A stretch of 64,000 nucleotides of DNA from an uncultured Geobacter sp. (GTDB lineage Bacteria > Desulfobacterota > Desulfuromonadia > Geobacterales > Geobacteraceae). Below, piece after piece: positions 8,116-15,689 of this stretch. The stretch is from NCBI GenBank assembly GCA_903925075.1, contig CAIYDQ010000342.1:1-64000 (forward strand). The letters run 5' to 3'. A model generated the notes under the pieces. It saw nothing but the letters and a program-made list of their open reading frames with translations, had not been told where the DNA came from and did not search any database. The translations under genes were made by a program, and so were the position numbers. Position 1 is the stretch's first letter. Every line of letters starts with the position of its first letter.

Positions 8116-9903
8116 TCAGCCGGTGACGGCTATCACTTCCTCGTAGGTGGTGGCGCCTTGCAGCATCTTTTTCACCGCCAACTCCCGCAGGGTCACCATG
8201 CCGTCACGCTTGGCCACTGCACGCAGGGCGGCCAGGTCCAGGCGCTCGGTGAACACCGCTTTCACCCCCTCGTTGACGTCGAGCACTTCGAATATCCCGG
8301 TCCTCCCTTTGTAGCCGGTCCCGCGACACTCCCCGCACCCCTCGCCATACCAGACCTGCCCCGCCGCCTTCAACCCCAGATACTCCTGCTCCTCAACCGT
8401 CAGCCGACGCTCGCGCTTGCAGGCCGGACAGATCTTTCTCAACAGCCGCTGGGCGATAATGCCGACTACGGTCGACGATATCAAGAAGGGGGGGACGCCG
8501 AGATCTATCAACCTGGTCACCGAGGAGGGGGCGTCGTTGGTGTGCAGCGTCGACAACACCAGATGCCCGGTCAACGCCGCCTGCACCGCGTTCTCCGCGG
8601 TCTCCCGATCCCGAATCTCGCCGATCATGATGATGTCGGGATCCTGACGCAGGATGTTTCGCAAGACCTTGTCGAAGGTCACCCCGATGGCGCTTTGCAC
8701 CCCGACCTGGTTGAACTCCTCCATCACCATCTCGATGGGGTCTTCGACGGTGACGATGTTCACCTCGGGCGAGGAAAGGCTCCTCAAGGACGAATACAGG
8801 GTGGTGGTCTTGCCGCTGCCGGTCGGCCCGGTCACCAGGATGATGCCGTTGGACCTGCGGATGAAGGAGTTGTAGAGCTGATACTCGCGCGGATAAAACC
8901 CGATCTGGTCGAGATCCTGCATCAGCACGTCGGGATCGAAGATCCTGATCACCACCTTCTCGCCGAAGGCGACGGGGAGCGTGGAGACGCGCAGCTCGAT
9001 CTCTTTGCCCTGATGGCTGGTCTTGATCCTGCCGTCCTGGGGCCGCCTCTTCTCGGCCAGGTCCATGCGCGAAAGCATCTTGATCCGGGAGACGATCGGG
9101 GGGTGCAACTGCTTGGGCACCGCGTGCACGTTGTGCAGGACGCCGTCCACCCGCAACCGAACCAGGGTCTTCTCCCGCTTGGGCTCGATATGGATGTCGC
9201 TCGCCCGCTGGTCGAAGGCGTATTGCAGCAGGAACTCCACCGCCGAAACGATGTTGCGGTCGGTCCCCTCGATCTCGTGCCCCATCTTCAGGCGCACGAA
9301 CTGCTCCAGGTTCCCCAGGTCCACCGCGTTCCCCACTTCGCTCTCCGCCGCCTGCACCGAGGCGCGAAAGCCGAAGAACTCCCGCAGGATCTTCAGGATG
9401 TCGTTTCGCGAGGCCAGCACCCGCCGAAACTCCATGCGCTTGACGCTTCTCAACTCCTCGATCACCTGATCGTTGAAGGGATCGGCCACGGCCAGGGTGA
9501 CCACCCCGGCCGAGAAGGCAACCGGCACGATCAGGTTCTTCAGTGCGAAGGGACGCGAGATGTGCGCCGTCACCAGCTCCAGGTCGAGCTTCATCGGGTT
9601 GATCTTCAGGTAGGGCATGCCGATCGCGGCCGCCAGCACCTCGGTGATCGCGTCCTCGGTCAAAAGCTTGCCGCCGGAGCCGGGTATCTCCAGGTTGAGC
9701 GAAGCGATCACCTCGGCGGGGGACGCCTTCTCCGGCGTCTGCTGCAGGCGCCGGGAATATCCCGCCTGCTGGGCGCTCGCCAGGCGCTGGGCCTGCACCT
9801 CTCCCTGATCGATCAGCTCCCTCGACTGGGCCTGGTCGATCAGACCTCGCTGCAACAGGATCTGCGCCAAGTTACCGATGTTCAGCGTCCTTTTCTTCTG
9901 CAT
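8116..9903 (-). CDS. GspE/PulE/PilB-family secretion ATPase, orphan
   Basis: A 595-residue assembly ATPase of the type II secretion/type IV pilus superfamily. An N-terminal domain resembles the MshEN/T2SSE-N fold (ILLQRGLIDQAQ, then PFALKNLIVPVAF). Walker A GPTGSGKTTTLY lies near residue 360, the Asp box/Walker B region is DPDIIMIGEIRDRETAE, and the His box is STLHTN. A tetracysteine zinc site is formed by CPACKRE and CGECRGTGYKGR near residues 494-525. ATG at 9901-9903 was preferred to an earlier in-frame codon because GGGAG is 6 bp upstream and the domain starts there. No pilin, PilC/GspF or secretin gene is nearby, so its machine is encoded elsewhere. PilB, GspE and MshE-type roles cannot be told apart here. 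Confidence 0.88.
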   Translation of the reverse strand: MQKKRTLNIGNLAQILLQRGLIDQAQSRELIDQGEVQAQRLASAQQAGYSRRLQQTPEKASPAEVIASLNLEIPGSGGKLLTEDAITEVLAAAIGMPYLKINPMKLDLELVTAHISRPFALKNLIVPVAFSAGVVTLAVADPFNDQVIEELRSVKRMEFRRVLASRNDILKILREFFGFRASVQAAESEVGNAVDLGNLEQFVRLKMGHEIEGTDRNIVSAVEFLLQYAFDQRASDIHIEPKREKTLVRLRVDGVLHNVHAVPKQLHPPIVSRIKMLSRMDLAEKRRPQDGRIKTSHQGKEIELRVSTLPVAFGEKVVIRIFDPDVLMQDLDQIGFYPREYQLYNSFIRRSNGIILVTGPTGSGKTTTLYSSLRSLSSPEVNIVTVEDPIEMVMEEFNQVGVQSAIGVTFDKVLRNILRQDPDIIMIGEIRDRETAENAVQAALTGHLVLSTLHTNDAPSSVTRLIDLGVPPFLISSTVVGIIAQRLLRKICPACKRERRLTVEEQEYLGLKAAGQVWYGEGCGECRGTGYKGRTGIFEVLDVNEGVKAVFTERLDLAALRAVAKRDGMVTLRELAVKKMLQGATTYEEVIAVTG

Positions 9904-9937
9904 GAGACTCCCGTGCTCCCGGTAGCGACCGTCTGGC

Positions 9938-9966
9938 AGTATCGGCCAGAACCCGTGTAAAGTCAA
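9938..9966 (-). promoter_or_regulatory. Promoter for the GspE/PilB-family gene
   Basis: Minus strand: TTGACT (9961-9966), 17 bp, GATACT (9938-9943), about 35 bp before the ATG at 9903. It is back to back with the plus-strand promoter at 9979-10007. Confidence 0.6.
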
Positions 9967-9978
9967 GGGAGTCCATCG

Positions 9979-10007
9979 TTGACTTTGCCGGAGCGGACGG
10001 ATATCAT
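9979..10007 (+). promoter_or_regulatory. Promoter for the phasin-like/UbiB operon
   Basis: TTGACT (9979-9984), 17 bp, TATCAT (10002-10007). A small inverted repeat, CAAGGA...TCCTTG (10018-10038), sits between the promoter and the strong AGGAGG ribosome binding site of the next gene. Confidence 0.65.
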
Positions 10008-10066
10008 TAGGGTCGTCAAGGAATTGTTAACTCCTTGGTCGGCTATCCCACATTAGGAGGTGTGCC

Positions 10067-10393
10067 ATGTTTGAACTGCTGGAGAAAGCGGTGCTGAGCG
10101 CTCTGGGCGCGGCGGCCCTGACGCAGAAGAAAGCCGAGGAACTGGTGCAGGAAATGAAGGCACGCTACAAACTGAGCGAAGACGAGGGGAGGGCGTTTCT
10201 GGAGCGGATCCAGGAGATCGGGCGCTTGGGGCGGGAGCGGACCGCCGAGCTGGCCGAGATCGAGGTGAAGCGCGCGCTGGACCGGTTCGGCATGGTGCCG
10301 CGCGAGGATTTCGAGAAGCTGGAGCGGCGCGTCCGGGCGCTGGAGGCGCAACAAGGTGAAGGGCGGGACGAGGAGCCGGGCACCGAATGTTGA
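10067..10393 (+). CDS. Phasin-like coiled-coil small protein
   Basis: A 108-residue acidic, all-helical protein (MFELLEKAVLSALGAAALTQKKAEELVQ...). The alternating charged and hydrophobic pattern and the C-terminal DFEKLERRVRALEAQ coiled coil match proteins annotated as phasin-like or polyhydroxyalkanoate granule-associated regulators. AGGAGGTG lies 6 bp before the ATG. Its last codons overlap the first of the following ABC1/UbiB kinase (stop codon inside the ATGTTGA junction), so the two are translationally coupled. This pairing suggests a structural partner or adaptor for the kinase and not necessarily a PHA function; no PHA synthase gene is present in the window. Confidence 0.6.
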   Translation: MFELLEKAVLSALGAAALTQKKAEELVQEMKARYKLSEDEGRAFLERIQEIGRLGRERTAELAEIEVKRALDRFGMVPREDFEKLERRVRALEAQQGEGRDEEPGTEC

Positions 10394-12075
10394 GGCTTTT
10401 GCAGGTCAACCGCAACGTCAGGAGCATCCGGCGCTACCGGCAGATCATCGGCGTCCTGGCCGAGTACGGCCTGGGGCAACTGCTGGAGTACCTGAACCTC
10501 TCCCAGATGGTGGCCGCCTCCCGCCGACTGCTGCGCCGCGGCAGCGGCAGGTCCACGGATCACCTCTCCCCCCCGCAACGGCTGCGGCTGGCCATGGAGG
10601 AGCTGGGCCCCACCTTCATCAAGCTGGGACAGCTCCTCTCCACCCGCGCCGACATCATCCCCCCCGCCTTCGTCGCCGAATTGGCGCTCTTGCAGGACAG
10701 CGTCCCCTCCATTCCGTTCGCCCTGATCCAGGCGGAGATCGAGCGCGAACTGGGCGCACCCACGGCCAGCCGCTTCGCGCTCTTGCAGCAGGAGGCGATG
10801 GCCGCGGCCTCCATCGCCCAGGTGCACCGCGCCCGGCTGATCGGCGGCGAGGACGTGGTGGTGAAGGTGCGCCGCCCGGGGGTGGCCGAGGCGGTGGAGA
10901 CCGACATCGACATCCTGATGGGGGTGGCGCTGCTCCTGGAGCGCCACATGCCCAGAAGCGACCTCTACGACCCGGTCGGCGTGGTGCGCGAGTTCGCCTA
11001 CACCATCCGGCGCGAGATGGACCTCTCCCGCGAAGGGCACGCCATGGAGCGGGTCCGCGACAACTTCCGCGGCGACCCGACCCTCTACTTTCCGCGGGTC
11101 TACTGGGAGGCGACCGCCCGCGGGGTGCTCACCACCGAGTACGTGGACGGCATCAAGGTGAGCGATCTCGCCGCCATCGAGGCGGCCGGGCTGGACCGGC
11201 GCGAGATCGCCCGGCGCGGGGCGGTGACCTTTCTGAAAATGGTGCTGGAGCACGGCTTCTTCCACGGCGACCCCCATCCCGGCAATGTGCTGATCATGCG
11301 GGACAACGTCATCTGCCTGCTCGACTTCGGCATGGTGGGGAGGCTCGACCCGGACCTGAAGCGCTACCTCACCGATCTGCTCTCGGCGGTGATCAAGAAG
11401 GACGTGAAGGGACTGGTCGAGACGGTGGTCGGCAACGTCGAAACCAGCGAGACCCTGAACCTGGGCGCGCTGAAGCGGGGGGTGGCAGAATTCATCGACC
11501 ACTTCTACGAGATACCGCTCAAGGAGATCGAGGTCGGGCGCATGCTGCTCGACTTCATCGACCTGATTTCCACCCACCGCATCAAGTTGCACCCGGACCT
11601 GACGCTCTTGGTCAAGGTGCTGGTGGTGGTGGAGGGGATGGGGAGGGAGCTGGACCCGCAGTTCGACATGGCGGGGCACCTGCGGCCGTTCCTGGAACGG
11701 GAACTGAGGGAGCAACGCTCCCCGGGGCGGATCGCCCGCGAGCTGGAGCAGGGGGTGGAGGATTACCTGTCGCTGGCCAAAAGCCTGCCGCGCGACCTGA
11801 AGGGGGTGCTGAACAAGATCAACCGCAACCGGTTCCGCATCGATCTCGAACACCGCGGGCTGGACCGCTTCAGCAGGGAGCTGGACCGCTGCGCCAACCG
11901 GCTGTCGCTCAGCATGATCATCGCCGCGCTCCTGATCGGCTCCTCCATCGCCATGCAGACCAACCGGGGACCGCTGCTTTTCGGCCTCCCCGCCCTCGCC
12001 TTCTTCGGCTACAGCTGCGCCGGCGTGGTCGGCCTCTGGTGGATGGTGGCCATCGTCCGCTCTGGCCGGCTCTGA
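10387..12075 (+). CDS. ubiB: ABC1/AarF/UbiB atypical kinase family protein
   Basis: A 562-residue membrane-associated atypical protein-kinase-like protein. Family marks are the K-x-G-Q motif TFIKLGQLLSTRADIIP (near residue 78), the Ala-rich loop AAASIAQVH that replaces the glycine-rich loop, the catalytic segment HGFFHGDPHPGNVLI and the metal site LLDFGMVG. Two C-terminal membrane helices (about residues 505-525 and 530-555) anchor it. UbiB proteins support synthesis or movement of isoprenoid quinones and other lipids; this lineage makes menaquinone, and menG is found 11.8 kb away. It is coupled to the upstream phasin-like gene. The exact substrate is unknown across the family. Confidence 0.85.
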   Translation: MLRLLQVNRNVRSIRRYRQIIGVLAEYGLGQLLEYLNLSQMVAASRRLLRRGSGRSTDHLSPPQRLRLAMEELGPTFIKLGQLLSTRADIIPPAFVAELALLQDSVPSIPFALIQAEIERELGAPTASRFALLQQEAMAAASIAQVHRARLIGGEDVVVKVRRPGVAEAVETDIDILMGVALLLERHMPRSDLYDPVGVVREFAYTIRREMDLSREGHAMERVRDNFRGDPTLYFPRVYWEATARGVLTTEYVDGIKVSDLAAIEAAGLDRREIARRGAVTFLKMVLEHGFFHGDPHPGNVLIMRDNVICLLDFGMVGRLDPDLKRYLTDLLSAVIKKDVKGLVETVVGNVETSETLNLGALKRGVAEFIDHFYEIPLKEIEVGRMLLDFIDLISTHRIKLHPDLTLLVKVLVVVEGMGRELDPQFDMAGHLRPFLERELREQRSPGRIARELEQGVEDYLSLAKSLPRDLKGVLNKINRNRFRIDLEHRGLDRFSRELDRCANRLSLSMIIAALLIGSSIAMQTNRGPLLFGLPALAFFGYSCAGVVGLWWMVAIVRSGRL

Positions 12076-12108
12076 CGGTTTCCACCTCCGGACCGGACTT
12101 CTTGCGGC

Positions 12109-12183
12109 GTTGCGCCGTAGCCCCGCAGCGGTGTTGCGCTTTTGCCCGCGAGAGTGTTGCACAAACGCCACACCCCTCGTTGC
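12109..12183. repeat. Four GTTGC motifs at 23-24 bp spacing upstream of lpxC
   Basis: GTTGC occurs at 12109, 12133, 12156 and 12179, so the steps are 24, 23 and 23 bp. The stretches between are only loosely similar (GTTGCGCTTTTGC, GTTGCACAAACGCC, GTTGCTTTTGCACC). The block lies 106-180 bp upstream of the sigma-54-like element at 12289. Confidence 0.55.
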
Positions 12184-12288
12184 TTTTGCACCACAGCCCC
12201 CCGCCGCCGGCGCCTCCACTTTCCGCCCCGCGCCGCTATCAGCGCGGCCTAGCGAGCTTTTTTCCAAATCCTACCCCCCCCTCTTTTT

Positions 12289-12302
12289 GGCCCATTCCTT
12301 GC
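12289..12302 (+). promoter_or_regulatory. Candidate sigma-54 (-24/-12) promoter of lpxC
   Basis: TTGG CCCATTCCTT GCTA has the GG and GC dinucleotides exactly 10 bp apart, with a T on each key side. Start of transcription would be near 12314, and lpxC begins at 12344. A TATAGT-like -10 element overlaps just downstream (12306-12311) but has no good -35. Confidence 0.45.
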
Positions 12303-12343
12303 TATATAGTCCGCATACTGATTAAATGGGCAGGGAGCACGCC

Positions 12344-13258
12344 ATGATATTCCAGCAAACGTTGGGCAACAAAGCGACCTTCAGCGGCATCGGCCTGCAC
12401 TCCGGAAAAACCATCACTCTGACGCTGCGCCCGGCCGAAGCCGGCACCGGCGTGGTCTTCCACCGGGTGGACCTCTCCCCTGCGGTCTCCATCGAGGCGC
12501 GCGCCGCCAACGTGGTCAGCACCAGGCTCTCCACCACCATCGGCAGCGGCCAGACCAGCGTCTCCACCATAGAACACCTGATGGCGGCCCTTTACAGCTG
12601 CGGCATCGACAACGCCCATATCGACATCAACGGGCCGGAGGTGCCGATCATGGACGGCTCCGCCGCCCCCTTCATGGCCGAGATCGCCAAGGCCGGCGTC
12701 AAGGGTTGCGGCAAGGCGCGCAAATACCTGGTGGTAAAGAAGCCGGTGACCGTGGTCGACGGCGACAAGAAGATCTCCATCATCCCCTCGCGCCATTACA
12801 AGATCTCCTTCGACATGCAATTCGCGCACCCGGCGGTGAAGAGCCAGTACAAATCCATGCTCTTCAGCCAGACCGGCTTCGCCGACGACTACGCCGCCGC
12901 CCGGACCTTCGGTTTTCTGTCCGAGGTGGAAACCCTCAAGGCGCACGGCCTGGCGCTGGGGGGCTCGCTGGAGAACGCCGTGGTGATCGGCGACCAGGGT
13001 GTGTTGAACGAGGAGGGGCTGAGGTTTCCCGACGAGTTCGTGCGCCACAAGATCCTCGACTCGGTGGGCGACCTGGCGCTGGCCGGTTACCGCCTGTTCG
13101 GCCACGTCAAGGCCAGCAAGTCGGGGCACGAGTTGAACCACAAGCTGGTCACCGAACTGCTCAAGCACCCGGACTGCTTCTCGCTGGTGGAACTCACCCC
13201 CCAGGCCGAGCACACGCCGTTCAACTTCGCCCTCCCGGAACTGGCCTGGGCGGACTGA
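12344..13258 (+). CDS. lpxC: UDP-3-O-acyl-N-acetylglucosamine deacetylase LpxC
   Basis: A 304-residue cytoplasmic zinc amidase that carries out the committed step of lipid A synthesis. The first zinc His is in STIEHLMAAL (His78); the second half has HKILDSVGDLALAG with the His-x3-Asp ligands and the catalytic His in KSGHELNH. Substrate-binding features such as SFDMQFAHP and the NAVVIGD loop are in place. ATG at 12344 was preferred to an ATG 18 bp earlier because AGGGAG lies 6 bp upstream and the family N-terminus (QQTLGNKATFSGIGLHSG) starts there. It is a single-gene unit here: a strong terminator follows and the upstream gap has a candidate sigma-54 promoter. Confidence 0.96.
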   Translation: MIFQQTLGNKATFSGIGLHSGKTITLTLRPAEAGTGVVFHRVDLSPAVSIEARAANVVSTRLSTTIGSGQTSVSTIEHLMAALYSCGIDNAHIDINGPEVPIMDGSAAPFMAEIAKAGVKGCGKARKYLVVKKPVTVVDGDKKISIIPSRHYKISFDMQFAHPAVKSQYKSMLFSQTGFADDYAAARTFGFLSEVETLKAHGLALGGSLENAVVIGDQGVLNEEGLRFPDEFVRHKILDSVGDLALAGYRLFGHVKASKSGHELNHKLVTELLKHPDCFSLVELTPQAEHTPFNFALPELAWAD

Positions 13259-13303
13259 CGACCAGCCCAAAATTTCGGTCGAGATTACCCTGCACTGCCG
13301 GTC

Positions 13304-13334
13304 AGCAGCCCCTCATGAAGGGGCTGCTTTTTTT
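13304..13334 (+). terminator. Intrinsic terminator of lpxC
   Basis: AGCAGCCCCT, loop CATGA, AGGGGCTGCT and then a run of T: a perfect 10-bp stem 46 bp after the lpxC stop codon. Confidence 0.9.
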
Positions 13335-13361
13335 TGGGCCTGCGCCCCCAAGTCGATCTGC

Positions 13362-13388
13362 TTGAATTCCCTTCCCTTTTCGTATAGA
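13362..13388 (+). promoter_or_regulatory. Possible promoter of the NtrY-like kinase gene
   Basis: TTGAAT (13362-13367), 15 bp, TATAGA (13383-13388). The -10 ends 8 bp before the ATG at 13397, so the mRNA would carry almost no leader. Confidence 0.45.
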
Positions 13389-13396
13389 GTGGGGCG

Positions 13397-15661
13397 ATGC
13401 CTACCACAAGGGAACAGGGCGCAAGCGCGCCGCAGGAGACGGGTCCTCAGCTTCCCGCCGCCGAGATCAAAAAGAGAAAACGCGAGGCGATCATCGTCTG
13501 CGTCTCGCTTTTGACCATCCTGCTCCTCACCTCGGTGGAAATCCACCTGTCGCGCCTGAGCTCCGAGGTGCCGATGGGGAGCAACATCACCATCTTCGGC
13601 ATCATCAACGTCATCATCCTGCTGATCATCCTCCTCGTTTACCTGGTGTTCAGGAACATCGCCAAGCTGCTTTTGGAGCGGCGCCGCAACGCCCCCGGCT
13701 CGCGCCTGCGCACCAAGCTGGTGCTCGCCTTCGTCACCTTGTCGCTGGTGCCGACCATGCTGCTCTTCTTCGTCTCCGCCGGCTTCATCACCAACAGCAT
13801 CCAGAACTGGTTCAACAAACAGGTGGAAAACTCCCTGAACGAGTCGATGGAGGTGGCGCAGACCTACTACAAGAGTTCCGCCGCCAGCGCGCTCTACTAC
13901 GGCCAGCAGATCAGCGACGCCATCAAGGCGCAAAAGCTCCTGAACGAGGCCAATCTGCCGCAGCTGAAGGCGCTGGTGCGCCAAAAGCAGCAGGAGTACA
14001 ACCTGGGGGTGGTGGAGGTGTTCTCCTCGCAGCGCGAGGAACTGATCCGCGCCGCCAACCCGAAGCTGCCGCTGGGCGAGTTCACCAACCCCTCCTCCGA
14101 CGACCTCAAGGTGGGGCTGGCCGGGCAGCAGTTGACGCGGGTGAACGCCATCGGCAAGGCGGACCTGATCCGCGGCATCGTGCCGGTCAGGTCCAACTGG
14201 AACGACAGCGACGTGGTCGGGGTGATCGTGGTCAACTACTACGTCCCCTATTCGCTGGTCTCCAAGATGCGCGAGATCTCCGCCTCCTACCACGAATTCC
14301 GCCAGTTGAAGATCATGAAGAACCCGATCGCCACCGGCTACATCCTGACCCTGTTCCTGATCACCATGGTGATCGTCTTTCTGGCCGTCTGGTTCGGCGT
14401 CTACCTGGCCAGAAGCCTCACCATCCCGATCCAGGAACTGGCCGAGGCCACCCGGCAGGTGGCGGAGGGGAACTTGGACGTGCACCTGGGGCAGACCGGC
14501 CACGACGAGATCGGCATGCTGATCGCCTCCTTCAACAGGATGACTCAGGACCTGAGGGAGAACCAGCTGGCGCTGCAGCAGACCAACCAGGAGCTGCAAA
14601 AGAGCAACCTGGAACTGGAGCAGCGGCGCCGCTACATGGAGGCGGTGCTGGCCAACGTCACCGCCGGCATCATCTCGGTGGACAAGGACGGCCTCTTGAC
14701 CACGGTGAACAAATCCGCCGAGAAGCTGCTGCTGATCAACATGGACCGGGTGGCGGGCCACAACTTCCGCGAGGTGCTGCGCCCCGCCCATCTGGACATC
14801 GTCAAGGGGCTTTTGCGCGACATGGTGCTCTCCAAGCAGGACGCCATCACCAAGCAGGTGGTGATCCCGATGCGCGACTCGGAATTGACGCTGCTCACCA
14901 ACCTCACCGTCCTTAAGGACGAGAACGACGTGTTCATGGGGATGGTGGTGGTGCTGGACGACCTGACCTCCCTGATCAAGGCCCAGCGCATGGCCGCCTG
15001 GCGCGAGGTGGCCAGGAGGATCGCCCACGAGATCAAGAACCCGCTCACGCCGATCCAGCTCTCCGCCGAGCGCCTCAGAAAGCGCTACCTCGCCCGCTTC
15101 GAGGGAGAGGAGAAGGTGTTCGACGAGTGCACCGCGATGATCATCAAATCGGTGGACGAGTTGAAGGGGCTGGTGGACGAATTCTCCAATTTCGCCCGCA
15201 TGCCCGCCTCGGTGCCGTCGCTCAACAACCTGAACCTGCTGCTCAAGGAGGCGCTCACCCTCTACGTGGAGGCGCACCGCCGGATACGGTTCACCCTGCA
15301 CACCGACGACAGCATGCCGGAGATCATGCTGGACCGGGACCAGATCAAACGGGTGCTGATCAACCTTTTGGACAACGCGGTGGCCGCCATCGAGGAGGAG
15401 GGGGAGATCGAGCTCTCCAGCTCCTACGACGGCGAGCTGAAGATGGCCACCTTCGCCGTCTCCGACACCGGCCACGGCATCGCCGCCGAAGACCGCCCCA
15501 GGCTCTTCGAGCCCTACTTCTCCCGGAAGAAAAGCGGCACCGGGCTGGGATTGGCCATCGTCAACACCATCATCACCGACCACCACGGCTTCATCAGGGC
15601 CAAAGAGAATTCCCCCAAGGGGAGCAGGTTCATCATCGAGCTCCCCACGGACGCCTCGTGA
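13397..15661 (+). CDS. NtrY-like sensor histidine kinase
   Basis: A 754-residue membrane sensor kinase. Three hydrophobic segments at the N-terminus (about residues 36-55, 67-92 and 115-135) and one near 315-340 frame an extracytoplasmic sensor region. HAMP follows (ARSLTIPIQELAEATRQVAEG), then a PAS domain (VLANVTAGIISVDKDGLL), the H-box RRIAHEIKNPLTPIQLSAER with His near residue 544, and the ATPase domain (NLLDNAVAAIEEEG, DTGHGI, SGTGLGLAI). The N-terminal layout and the NPLTPIQLSAERLRKRY sequence match the NtrY family, which phosphorylates NtrC-type sigma-54 activators. No NtrX-like regulator is adjacent; the next gene is AsmA-like. The true partner must be elsewhere. Confidence 0.88.
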   Translation: MPTTREQGASAPQETGPQLPAAEIKKRKREAIIVCVSLLTILLLTSVEIHLSRLSSEVPMGSNITIFGIINVIILLIILLVYLVFRNIAKLLLERRRNAPGSRLRTKLVLAFVTLSLVPTMLLFFVSAGFITNSIQNWFNKQVENSLNESMEVAQTYYKSSAASALYYGQQISDAIKAQKLLNEANLPQLKALVRQKQQEYNLGVVEVFSSQREELIRAANPKLPLGEFTNPSSDDLKVGLAGQQLTRVNAIGKADLIRGIVPVRSNWNDSDVVGVIVVNYYVPYSLVSKMREISASYHEFRQLKIMKNPIATGYILTLFLITMVIVFLAVWFGVYLARSLTIPIQELAEATRQVAEGNLDVHLGQTGHDEIGMLIASFNRMTQDLRENQLALQQTNQELQKSNLELEQRRRYMEAVLANVTAGIISVDKDGLLTTVNKSAEKLLLINMDRVAGHNFREVLRPAHLDIVKGLLRDMVLSKQDAITKQVVIPMRDSELTLLTNLTVLKDENDVFMGMVVVLDDLTSLIKAQRMAAWREVARRIAHEIKNPLTPIQLSAERLRKRYLARFEGEEKVFDECTAMIIKSVDELKGLVDEFSNFARMPASVPSLNNLNLLLKEALTLYVEAHRRIRFTLHTDDSMPEIMLDRDQIKRVLINLLDNAVAAIEEEGEIELSSSYDGELKMATFAVSDTGHGIAAEDRPRLFEPYFSRKKSGTGLGLAIVNTIITDHHGFIRAKENSPKGSRFIIELPTDAS

Positions 15662-15689
15662 AGGCGACATCGGAACGGCGGACCGACCC

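Noticed and set aside
7525-9960. 811-codon open frame on the plus strand
   Set aside because: It lies antisense to msrA and the GspE/PilB gene, is rich in His, Arg, Asp and Gly as expected for the complement of high-GC coding sequence, and crosses two real genes and their gap.
12230-12264. Terminator after the ABC1/UbiB gene (CCGCGC...GCGCGG then TTTTTT)
   Set aside because: The stem is only 6 bp and is separated from the T-run by nine bases; too weak to list as a terminator.
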